A stretch of 64,000 bases of DNA. Origin: Longimicrobiales bacterium (lineage in GTDB: Bacteria; Gemmatimonadota; Gemmatimonadetes; Longimicrobiales; Gaopeijiaceae). The stretch covers positions 2,636,576-2,700,575 of the forward strand of contig OX639991.1 in NCBI GenBank assembly GCA_951828585.1. Reading direction: 5' to 3'. The translations under genes were made by a program, and so were the position numbers. The number at the start of each line of letters is the position of its first letter. The stretch's first letter is position 1. Below are positions 11,574-18,612 of the stretch, one piece after another. The notes under the pieces are model-generated. The model searched no databases. It was not told the origin of the DNA and worked only from the letters and a program-made list of their open reading frames with translations.

Positions 11574-11960
11574 ATGGGATTCAAGGACGAATTCAAGCGA
11601 TATCTCCCCGAGCGGCGAAAACGCTGCGCGGCCATCATCCATTCCGCCTCGGCTGTCGCGGGCGGGGCGGCGGGCGCGGCGGTGATTCCCGGTTCGGACT
11701 CGGTTGCCATCGCGCCGGTGCAGGTGGCCATGATCACCGCGCTGGCCGACGAGTTCGACATCCCCTGGACCGACGGAGCCGTTCGCTCAACCCTCTACGC
11801 CACCCTCGGCACGATGGTCGGAAAGGGAGGGGCCAACCTGGTGCTCCGTTGGGTCCCGGTCTACGGGAATCTGGTAAGGGCGACCGTGGCCGTGAGCGTC
11901 ACCCAGGCGCTCGGATGGGCGGTGGTGAAGAAGCTGGAGACGGACGGCAAGCTGGTCTGA
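11574..11960 (+). CDS. DUF697-like small membrane protein
   Basis: 128 residues. The start at 11574 gives a charged amphipathic N-terminus (MGFKDEFKRYLPERRKR), then two hydrophobic hairpin regions. The segment AVIPGSDSVAIAPVQVAMIT followed by ALADEFDIPW closely follows the DUF697 signature (IPGAD...Q..MI..IA..YG), found in bacterial GTPase-associated and stand-alone membrane proteins. A second Gly-rich hydrophobic region (about 85-118, LVLRWVPVYGNLVRATVAV) completes the fold. The role of stand-alone members is unknown. The next gene's start overlaps its 3' end. Confidence 0.6.
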   Translation: MGFKDEFKRYLPERRKRCAAIIHSASAVAGGAAGAAVIPGSDSVAIAPVQVAMITALADEFDIPWTDGAVRSTLYATLGTMVGKGGANLVLRWVPVYGNLVRATVAVSVTQALGWAVVKKLETDGKLV

Positions 11961-13006
11961 CACCGGGCGGTTATCGAATTCGTCCTCACGTACTGCCCGC
12001 GCTCCTGACGCTTGCGATCGCGTGCAGTGGTGGCGCAAACCCGGTGGTCGAACCCGAGCCCGTCGACCGTTGCCCCGAACCCGGCGACAGCATCGACATC
12101 GACGGAATCGAGGGAGCGGGCGCCGATACCGAGCGGTCGCCGACGCGGCGCCTGGTCCTCATGGGGGGCGGCAGCGAAGACGACTCGGCCGCACGGCACT
12201 TTGTGGAGGGGGCCAACGGGGGTGACATCGTCATCCTTCGCGCGACAGGGTCGCTGACCAGCTATCCGCAGTATTTCTCGGTTGCGCTGGCCCCGAACCC
12301 CGGTCCGGCTACCGTCGTCACCGTGCGCACCACACTGCCCGAGGCTGGCGACGATCCGGCGGTGTTGTGCCGGGTCGACCGCGCCGAAGCGCTATGGCTG
12401 GCAGGGGGCAACCAGTGGCACTACCTGGGCCGATGGCCCGACACGCTCCACACTGCTCTGGCGGCCGCGACCATGCGGGGCGTGGCGTTGGGCGGCACCA
12501 GCGCGGGCGCCGTCTCGCTCGGCGAGGCCGCCTTCGACGCCCGCTACGGGACGGTCACCTCACCCGAGGCGCTGGCCGATCCCCTGCGGCGGGAGGTGAG
12601 CATCGCCATGCCGGCCTTCGCACAACCGGAACTCGCTGCCACGCTGGTCGACAGCCACTTCACCGAGCGCGGGAGGGAGGGGCGGCTCCTCGTGTTCCTG
12701 GCGAGGTTCCTGGAGGCGCGTGGGGCGGGACCCGTGGTGGGGGTCGGGTTGGACGAGGGGGTGGCGCTGGTTATCGAAGGGGACGAATACGCGGTGTCTT
12801 CCGAGGGGACCGGTGGAGCCTGGCTGTACGAAGTCTCCGGGCCGGCCGAGCTCGCCGCCGGGGTGCCTCTGACACTGCACGGGATCAGGCGCGTCGTGCT
12901 TCGCAATGGCACTTCGGGCGCCTGGCCTTTCGACTTTGAGAACGCTGCGGACGTGCGTGTGCTGAGGGTGGAGGAGGGCTTGGTGGTGGTGGGCAATCCC
13001 GGGTGA
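11915..13006 (+). CDS. Cyanophycinase-like S51 peptidase, lipoprotein
   Basis: Exported serine hydrolase of the S51/cyanophycinase fold. Recognised by the opening strand RLVLMGGGSEDD, the segment ALWLAGGNQWHYL, the nucleophile elbow GGTSAGAVSLG (Ser about residue 197), and a late VVGVGLDEGVALVIEGDEY that matches the family's catalytic-region strand. A lipobox (LAIAC) follows the signal region. The start is uncertain: ATG at 11915 overlaps the upstream gene by 46 bases and lacks a strong ribosome site, and ATG at 11849 is also in frame. Cyanophycinases release beta-Asp-Arg dipeptides; extracellular members often act on other peptides, so substrate is not inferred. Confidence 0.78.
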   Translation: MGGGEEAGDGRQAGLTPGGYRIRPHVLPALLTLAIACSGGANPVVEPEPVDRCPEPGDSIDIDGIEGAGADTERSPTRRLVLMGGGSEDDSAARHFVEGANGGDIVILRATGSLTSYPQYFSVALAPNPGPATVVTVRTTLPEAGDDPAVLCRVDRAEALWLAGGNQWHYLGRWPDTLHTALAAATMRGVALGGTSAGAVSLGEAAFDARYGTVTSPEALADPLRREVSIAMPAFAQPELAATLVDSHFTERGREGRLLVFLARFLEARGAGPVVGVGLDEGVALVIEGDEYAVSSEGTGGAWLYEVSGPAELAAGVPLTLHGIRRVVLRNGTSGAWPFDFENAADVRVLRVEEGLVVVGNPG

Positions 13007-13107
13007 TGCCCTGTCAGGTCACACATCCAGTCATGCTAGCCCATGGACAGAATCCCCCTGAATTCGACCGGCAATGCATCCGCGCTGAGTGCTTCGCTTC
13101 AACTCTC

Positions 13108-13155
13108 CACAATGTAATATCGACTTCCCATTATGGAATGTATAGTATACATATT
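13108..13155. promoter_or_regulatory. AT-rich operator-like element, copy 2 (degraded)
   Basis: Core TAATAT-CGACTTCC-CATTA, a weakened form of the TAATGT-N6/7-ACATT palindrome, preceded by CACAATG and followed by TATAGTATACAT. It was duplicated together with the adjoining S9 peptidase tail (compare 18563-18608) and now fronts no intact gene, so it is likely a passenger of the duplication. Confidence 0.45.
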
Positions 13156-13156
13156 G

Positions 13157-13480
13157 CTACTCCGAAGCCGGTCGCCGCCCCAGCCACTGTTCCCACCACT
13201 CCAGCTGCACCCAGGTCCGATGCACCGTCCGCCAGGGTGTCCATCCGCCGTGGTACGAGTCCGGGTAGCGCACGAACCGGGCGGGGACCTGCTGTTTGCG
13301 CAGTGCCACGTACATCTGTTCCGCCTCTTCGATGGGGACCCGGTGGTCGGATTCGCCGTGGACGAACATGGTCGGCGTGGTGACCCCTTTCGCGTGAATG
13401 ATGGGATCGGCCAGCAACGGTCCGTTCACGTCGCAGACCCGGTCTCCCCAGCGCCCCCGACCGCTGCAGCCCACATGTTG
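13157..13480 (-). pseudogene. Duplicated, internally deleted tail of S9 peptidase
   Basis: Fragment almost identical to the 3' end of the S9 peptidase at 18613-20784. It encodes the segment around VNGPLLAD, then jumps straight to PIIHAKGVTTPTMF and runs to the shared C-terminal PASE and stop. Relative to the parent copy about 570 bp is missing (equivalent to about 18862-19433), which removes the GYSYGGY nucleophile region; the join sits at a GA microhomology in GATGGGATCGGCC. It keeps the Asp (GESDHRVP) and His (YPDSYHGG) segments but lacks Ser and the propeller, so it cannot be active. Upstream sequence no longer matches the parent. Confidence 0.85.
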
Positions 13481-13842
13481 AATTGAAGTGTTCCTACTTC
13501 GTTGGACACTCCGAGGGCAAAGCTATGGACTCCGACTGGTTATGAGAGCCCTCGGGAGCTTTCGCTTGGTGCTGTCTTGAGAGGGATGTTACAGCCCGCT
13601 GTCTTCTTCGGCAAGGAGAAGGACGGATGCCAGGATCACCGGCCCCGGCCGTCCATCGAGAACGACACGCCGCACCCAACACCCGGTCGGCGAACGCCTC
13701 GTCCCTCCGCCGGAACCGATGCCAACTGTGCGCTACCCTCCGAGGCATCAGGCACCTTCTCTCCTCCTCCGCTGGTTCTGGAAGGCCACCCAGGACTATG
13801 CAGGAAAACTGGGGCACTATTCTTCTTACGATCACAACGACC
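13481..13842. other. No recognisable gene
   Basis: Between the S9 fragment and the propeller lipoprotein. A minus-strand stretch reads FADRVLGAA and, in another frame, RVVLDGRPGPVILASVLLLA, which looks like the decayed C-terminus of some protein, but frames are broken and I cannot name a family. The rest shows nothing. Confidence 0.3.
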
Positions 13843-15042
13843 TCAGAATCCGTCAATTTCGAGTGCCACGATCGCGAATTCGCCAAGCGCCCCGGTGTGG
13901 AGCGTCCATACCCTGCGCCCTCTCGCTTCCATCAATCGTTGTTCGTCCGGGAGGCGGATCGAGCCAAGAAACCGCCCGGACGGCAAGAATACGTCGTACA
14001 TCGCTCCCGGTGCCCCGTGTCCGCCGAATGCACCAGGCGCCGGGCGGTCTCGCTGAGCCCATATCCGCCCGTCCAGGTCGACAACTATTCGGGAGATGAT
14101 CGCCGGGTTCGGCGGCTCACCGAGTTTTCGGAGAGTGTCCTGCCACCCGCCCGGCATTTCTGCATCCGTCCCCTCCCCGCGCTCGGCAGGCGACAGCGGG
14201 AGCGCGTCCGCGGTGTGGCAGAACCGAACGAGGCTCGTGCCATCCCGATCGAAAACCTCCAGTTTGTAACGTCCGTCCGGGTCTGAGACGACCCAGATCT
14301 CCGCACCGACCCCCAGCAACGAACGCGGCCATGCGGCCAGCGTCACACCCGCAAATCCTCTGGCACGGGACCACATGATCGTATCGTTCCCGGGTCTGTC
14401 GGGAGACCAACGGACGAAGGATCGATCCTCCCAGCCATCCACAATCGGGCCGGGGAATTCCAGCCAAACCGTGCGGTCCGGCTGCAACGCCACGAACCTG
14501 ACTTGGCCAGCTGCGAACACCGGCGACAAAAACGCCGGATCAACCGGTGTGACGCTGGCCGAACGGGAAACAAGGTCCAGTGTCACCATCTGGAATGCAT
14601 TCACGTCCAGAATTACCAGGGTGTTGGCATCTACCCAAGTCACTGCTACCGGTGCCTGGACCTCGCCCGGGCCCTCGCCGCGTGTCGTGACCGCCCCCCG
14701 CCACTCTCCATCGGGGCCGAGCAGGATGACCTCGGCCGACCCCCAGTCTGCGATGGCGACCGATCCGTCAGGACTTACGGAGACGTCGGCCGGCCGGACC
14801 AATACCTCGGTTTCATTGAGGCCTCCGGCTCGCCACAGTTCACGCCAGGAGAGCTCTGCAGGCCAACCGCCGATATTCGTGTTCGTTACAACCTGACCAT
14901 TGGGGCCGGTGGCTTCACAAGGAGCGGATCCGGGCAAGTCACAACCGGCGATCAAGGCGATCACAAGTACGGTCACACCCTGTCTTGCTTCGATGCATCT
15001 GCTGATGCTCTCCAGCTTGGTGGTCGCGGCGGGGCGGCTCAC
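13843..15042 (-). CDS. Six-bladed beta-propeller lipoprotein (second of coupled pair)
   Basis: 399-residue exported lipoprotein. The GTG at 15042 is chosen because it overlaps the stop of the upstream propeller gene as GTGA, the classic sign of translational coupling; an ATG 69 bases further upstream would overlap that gene deeply. Lipobox LIAGC follows the hydrophobic stretch VTVLVIALI. The body has propeller-style strands: VRPADVSVSPDGSVAIADWG, VILLGPDGEWRGAV, WVDANTLVILDVN, YKLEVFDRDGTSLVRF, IVVDLDGRIWAQRD and a closing WTLHTGALGEFAIVALEID. Similar lipoproteins in Bacteroidetes are called 6-bladed beta-propeller proteins and sit beside short secreted peptides, as here. Ligand unknown. Confidence 0.78.
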   Translation of the reverse strand: MSRPAATTKLESISRCIEARQGVTVLVIALIAGCDLPGSAPCEATGPNGQVVTNTNIGGWPAELSWRELWRAGGLNETEVLVRPADVSVSPDGSVAIADWGSAEVILLGPDGEWRGAVTTRGEGPGEVQAPVAVTWVDANTLVILDVNAFQMVTLDLVSRSASVTPVDPAFLSPVFAAGQVRFVALQPDRTVWLEFPGPIVDGWEDRSFVRWSPDRPGNDTIMWSRARGFAGVTLAAWPRSLLGVGAEIWVVSDPDGRYKLEVFDRDGTSLVRFCHTADALPLSPAERGEGTDAEMPGGWQDTLRKLGEPPNPAIISRIVVDLDGRIWAQRDRPAPGAFGGHGAPGAMYDVFLPSGRFLGSIRLPDEQRLMEARGRRVWTLHTGALGEFAIVALEIDGF

Positions 15043-16225
15043 AATCCACGTACCGACAAAATTAGCACCCTCTCGACACCTAAGCCATCCCGATATGCGC
15101 CAACGACCCAATCCGTCGCACTTCGGTAGGGTCGAAAGCCAGTCCCGATGTCGAACTGGTATAGCGCCTCGCAGTCACGAGTCACACGAAGTGCCCGTGC
15201 GACAGGCTTTTCATCCAACATGCCCTCCCATACTACCAGTACGCCACTGTCTGGACCGGTTGTTAGTGAGCTCATTAGGGGCCGATATGGCGGGAAGGGC
15301 AAATGCTCGCGACGACGCCGGACCTGGTTTGCCCTGTCGGTCTGATCGTCGGGCAGATCGACTGCGTCGTAAAAGTCGCTCGCCTCCCGATCCGAAGTGC
15401 CGACCGGGTCAATACAAAGCTCAAGCGCACACCGTACAGAACCGTCGGCATCGAGTGCTACAACCAAACCCAACCGGGACCATGCGAACCAAAGCCCCTC
15501 GTCTACGCCCACTCCCCAAAGCGGTCGCGACGCCAACGGGAGATCACGAATAGTCTCCGTGCGTTGGTCGGCAAAGACCTCCAGCCCCGGCACTTCCCTG
15601 AGGTCTACCCACTCAGCACGATGCTCCGTATTCAACCTCTGCAGTGTGTTCCGTCCGACCACCTGAGCCCGTGATCGCTCTCCAAGAGCTTCCGGAAGAC
15701 TCTCTTGAAACCTATCGTATCCGAGTTGGAAGAGGTTTCCACTACTAGTGACCCGTACTTCGTATCGCTGACCAAAAAGAGGTGGCTGCGGTACCTGTCG
15801 CGCTGACCTGAACTCCCCGTGAAAGCCGAATGTGGCGCTCCACCACGCCGCAACATCCACGACCTGCACCCCCCCACCTTCTGAGAGCACTTCGAGGGAT
15901 GTCGGCGCAACGCCAACAAGACCGTCCTCACCGAATGATTCAAGGTGCGCCACGATAGGCGGCCGGTCTATGCTAGCGGCCTCAACAAGGATAAGGCGCA
16001 TACTGTCCTGATCAAGGATGGCGAGCAGGTCATCGCCGTCGAACGCTATGTCCGCTATGCAAACCGTAGAGAACAACTGATCGGCCGATCGACTTTGTGA
16101 ATCGAACCGTACGAGTGTAGTCGCTTCCGCAACGTTCGCTGGATCTACTACTCTTACCCCAGTGAGATTCCATTCGGCCTCAAGGTCCACATTCACACTC
16201 ACCCACTCGGGGCGGTATTCGGGGC
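15039..16225 (-). pseudogene. Six-bladed propeller lipoprotein gene, 5' end cut by IS3 remnant
   Basis: Reads as a propeller protein from about RPEYRPEWVSVNVDLEAEWN to the end (VLILSVRGL), with strands such as ADIAFDGDDLLAILDQDS, QRYEVRVTSSGNLFQLG, LVVALDADGSVRCALELCI and VLVVWEGMLDEKPVARALRV. Upstream of about 16225 the frame runs into sequence that on the plus strand is an IS3 transposase remnant, and signal peptide and start codon are absent. The long minus-strand frame that continues to 16868 is therefore not one gene. Its stop overlaps the start of the second propeller gene (GTGA), so the pair was once translated together. I call it truncated rather than an alternative start because residues comparable to the partner's signal are missing. 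Confidence 0.65.
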
Positions 16226-16760
16226 GATCGCAAGCGCATACGGATCTGGAGGAGTCTCCCCAGAGCGACGGACTGACGACCGAGGCGCGCAAGGAAATGA
16301 GGGAGCAGAAGCGGAAGAACAGGCAGCTTCGGATGGAGCGGGGCATCATCGTAACAGAGTCAGCGGCCTGGTTCGCGAGGGGGAGAGGATCAATCCCCGG
16401 CGGGGGTATGCGTTCTTCAAGGCGAACCGAACCAGCTTTCCGCTGGCAGCCATGTGCCGCGTACTGGGTCTCTCCCCCAGCGGGTACTGCCGCTGGCTCA
16501 AGCTGTGGGTGGCCGATGTCACGGAGGTGGACACGAGGGCGGGATGGCTGTACCTCGCCGCGCGCAACGCGTGGAGTCGACGCATTAACGCGGTGTGCGA
16601 GAGCTTTCGTCGCGACGCTCAAGTGCGCACTCCTAGGCCGGCAGCAGGTCACTGGACGGCGGTCGAGGCCCTGCGTGAAGTCTTCAGCTTCATACGAGGG
16701 GATTCTACAACGCCTGTCGGATCCACTGGGCGCTCGGCTCCAAGTCGTGCGGAGAACTAA
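16226..16760 (+). mobile_element. IS3-family insertion sequence remnant
   Basis: Broken pieces of both IS3 transposase frames in order. OrfA C-terminus: DGLTTEARKEMREQKRKNR with QLRMERGIIVT, matching the ELRRLRRENRRLRMEREIL helix. OrfB start: FFKANRTSFPLAAMCRVLG followed by SPSGYCRW. Then DDE-domain pieces: VADVTEVDTRAGWLYLA and NAWSRRIN, CESFRRDAQVRT (from ESFFATLK), and FSFIRGDSTTPVG (from the final FIEGFYN region). Long stretches between these are deleted and frames differ, so it is dead. It cuts the 5' end of the propeller gene on the opposite strand. No terminal inverted repeats were identified. Confidence 0.75.
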
Positions 16761-16837
16761 CCTCCCGTGAAAGCGGAGTAGGTTCATCCCAACACGTACC
16801 CTTGAGTAGGTGAAACCGGTGAGGGAACCGTCTAGAT

Positions 16838-17080
16838 TCAGCAGGAATCCCCGCACGTGTAACACCACCCCCCACAGCAGAAGCAGTTGACGCGCTCTTT
16901 ATTTATGCACTGTCCCGAACAATCGAAAGTGCCGCAGTCACGGTCGACCCTACACGGGACCACCGACTGCTGCTGTCCGGACACTGCCGCACTCTGGAGC
17001 CCGAAGGCGGCGACGTTGAAAGCTACCAAAAGCCCGAGCAACAACCACAGACGACCGACAGGTGACTGACCGTTTTGCAT
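16838..17080 (-). CDS. Small secreted cysteine-rich peptide
   Basis: 80-residue precursor with an excellent ribosome site (GGGAGGAAG, about 3 bases before ATG 17080). Residues 1-35 form a Sec signal (RLWLLLGLLVAFNVAAFGLQ); the mature part (about 37-80) holds ten cysteines in about 38 residues: CRVDRDC, FDCSGQC, NCFCCGGWCYTC and a final C. That density implies disulfides or metal/cofactor ligation outside the cytoplasm. No family is recognised. It is followed on the same strand, across the IS3 remnant, by two coupled propeller lipoproteins. Short secreted peptides of the NVEALA group sit beside 6-bladed propeller genes in Bacteroidetes, so a paired peptide-propeller role is plausible. Could instead be bacteriocin-like. 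Confidence 0.7.
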   Translation of the reverse strand: MQNGQSPVGRLWLLLGLLVAFNVAAFGLQSAAVSGQQQSVVPCRVDRDCGTFDCSGQCINKERVNCFCCGGWCYTCGDSC

Positions 17081-17299
17081 TGCTTCCTCCCAATAAGGTT
17101 GGCGTGTTGTCTCGGCACGGTTACCGGAGACCGTTTCAAGGTAAACTCCTAACGAGGTAGACTCAACTCTCTCCCTCCATTCACGAAATAGCCGGGAGGC
17201 GGTAAGTGCTGTAGTTTCAATGCGTTACAGGAATAGCGAGCACCTGCCAGCCATCAGGTCAAGGGGTAGGAAGATGGATGCACCGTTCAGCTTCAACAC
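17081..17299. other. Leader of Cys-rich peptide gene; otherwise empty
   Basis: Holds the ribosome site and presumably the promoter of the Cys-rich peptide gene (minus strand). No gene or repeat recognised. It abuts the IS1380 remnant. Confidence 0.3.
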
Positions 17300-17900
17300 T
17301 CAGGTCGATCAGGATCGGGTCCGGCCGAAACCGGATCACGGGGGATTTCGGGGGCTCTGACGGGGAGCGAGCTCCTGAAGCGCAGCAGGGTGGTGCTGCT
17401 CCTGGCGAAGGGACTGCCGGACAGGCGGGACGGGCGCCAGATCCGGCATTTTCAGAGGCGGCTGGCGCGGACGCTGCTGCTGCTGGCGGGGCAGGGGCGC
17501 CGGGACCACAGCGACGCCACGGAGCTGCGCGACGATCCGGCGTTGCGGCTGGCCACCGGCGACCGGGCGGGCACGGCCCCGCTGGGCAAGGGCGGGCGCC
17601 TGCCATCGCAGCCGACGCTGTCGCGGCGGGTGGCGGCGTGGTCGGCGAAGGAGGGTGCCCGAGGTGCTGCGCGAGGGGCTGCAGCGCCTGGCGTGGTGGG
17701 GATGGAAGGCGATGGGAGGCCGACGGCGGGTGCGCACGGCGGACGGCGGGCTTGGAGTTCGTGCTGGAGGTGCTGGAGCCTGGGTCCGCGAGTCCTCCTA
17801 CCGGGCCGGGTCGTGGTCCCGTTCCCGCAGGGTCGTGCAGGTCGTCGCCGAGCGGCCGGGCGAACTCATCCCGCGCACCTTCTGGCTGCTGACTTCGATC
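17300..17900 (+). mobile_element. IS1380-family transposase remnant
   Basis: Degenerate transposase sequence in shifting frames. Around 17390-17640: RHFQRRLARTLLLLAGQGRR, DHSDATELRDDPALRLATG and LPSQPTLSRRVAAW, which match the IS1380 N-terminal signature (YEDLNDHDRLRDDPAL...LASQPTLSR). Around 17795-17890: SWSRSRRVVQVVAERPGELI then PRTFWLLTS, matching the C-terminal WDRERRVVAKVE-HPGEL-PRVGFIVTN region. The catalytic middle is missing and several frameshifts are present. It ends inside the gamma-glutamyltransferase pseudogene read from the other strand, so insertion or recombination here destroyed that gene. Confidence 0.72.
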
Positions 17901-17904
17901 AAGG

Positions 17905-18529
17905 CCGCCCTCTCGGCCCAAGGGACTGTCGCCCTCCACGTAGGAAGGTCGCGCGCGTCTCCGGCAGGAGGGCAAGGTCCGGCGCCCGAATCGCCCAATA
18001 CCCGGCAATCTTCTCCGACACCGGAACCCGTTCTCGGCCACATGGATCGTCGGCTTGAAGACCTCCACCCACGGAAGCCGTCCGGAATCGTGAGCGGGTC
18101 GTCCTCGCCGAGCACGGTGTTCCACTCCGCGTTCATGGTGTGCACCGTGCCGGAGCCGGCGTCGTAGTACACCAGCGACATGATGCCGAAGTAGCTGATC
18201 GGGGCCCCGGCGGTGAGCGCTACCTGGGTGAGCGCCGCCGTGAGAACCGCGTCGATCGCGCCGCCTCCCTGCTTGAGCGACTCCAGCCCGGCCCGGGCGG
18301 CCAGCCCGTTGTAGGCCACCGTGACCGCGCCCCTTTTCCCCATGGCTACGCCCGCCTCGGTGCGTTCCACCAGCTGCGCGGCCATGAAGCGGTCGTAGTC
18401 GTCGGCCCAGTTTTCGGGGGACAGGTCGGGCGCGCTGGAGCACGCCTGCGGTGCGAGCACGGCCAGCGACAGAACGAGGGCAGGCAGCCGGCGCATCCGT
18501 CGGAAAAATCCCCCCGGAATCCGATTCAT
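17905..18529 (-). pseudogene. Gamma-glutamyltransferase N-terminal remnant
   Basis: Starts at ATG 18529 with a lipoprotein-type signal (LVLSLAVLAPQAC). Family sequence follows: GKRGAVTVAYNGLAARAGLE with SLKQGGGAIDAVLTAALTQV and APISYFGIMSLVYYDAGSG. Near 18070 it shifts frame to LPWVEVFKPTIHVAENGF and shifts again at about 18030 to SEKIAGYWAIRAPDLALLPE, all standard GGT sequence. It then ends at about 17905, where IS1380 sequence begins. The catalytic C-terminal half, including the Thr nucleophile, is absent. A distinct intact GGT lies at 36105-37868. Copy 3 of the operator-like element sits 34-79 bases upstream. Confidence 0.75.
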
Positions 18530-18562
18530 TCCCGGGCCGGCTGCGCGGATCGTGATTTTTTT

Positions 18563-18608
18563 CACAATGTAATGTTTACTTTCCATTATGGATGGTATAG
18601 TATACATC
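18563..18608. promoter_or_regulatory. AT-rich operator-like element, copy 3
   Basis: Core TAATGT-TTACTTTC-CATTA with CACAATG before and TATAGTATACAT after. It lies between the start of the GGT pseudogene (18529, minus) and the stop of the S9 peptidase (18613), so its natural client is the GGT gene. Same layout as copy 2 at 13108, which was duplicated from here or from a common parent. PadR-type ATGT-N-ACAT geometry. Confidence 0.55.
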
Positions 18609-18612
18609 TTTG

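Noticed and set aside
13494-13886. 130-codon minus-strand ORF as a gene
   Set aside because: Protein-like pieces occur in two different frames, no ribosome site or family. Kept only as possible debris.
15039-16868. One 609-residue propeller protein
   Set aside because: Residues before about 215 are antisense to an IS3 transposase remnant. Only the last part is propeller-like.
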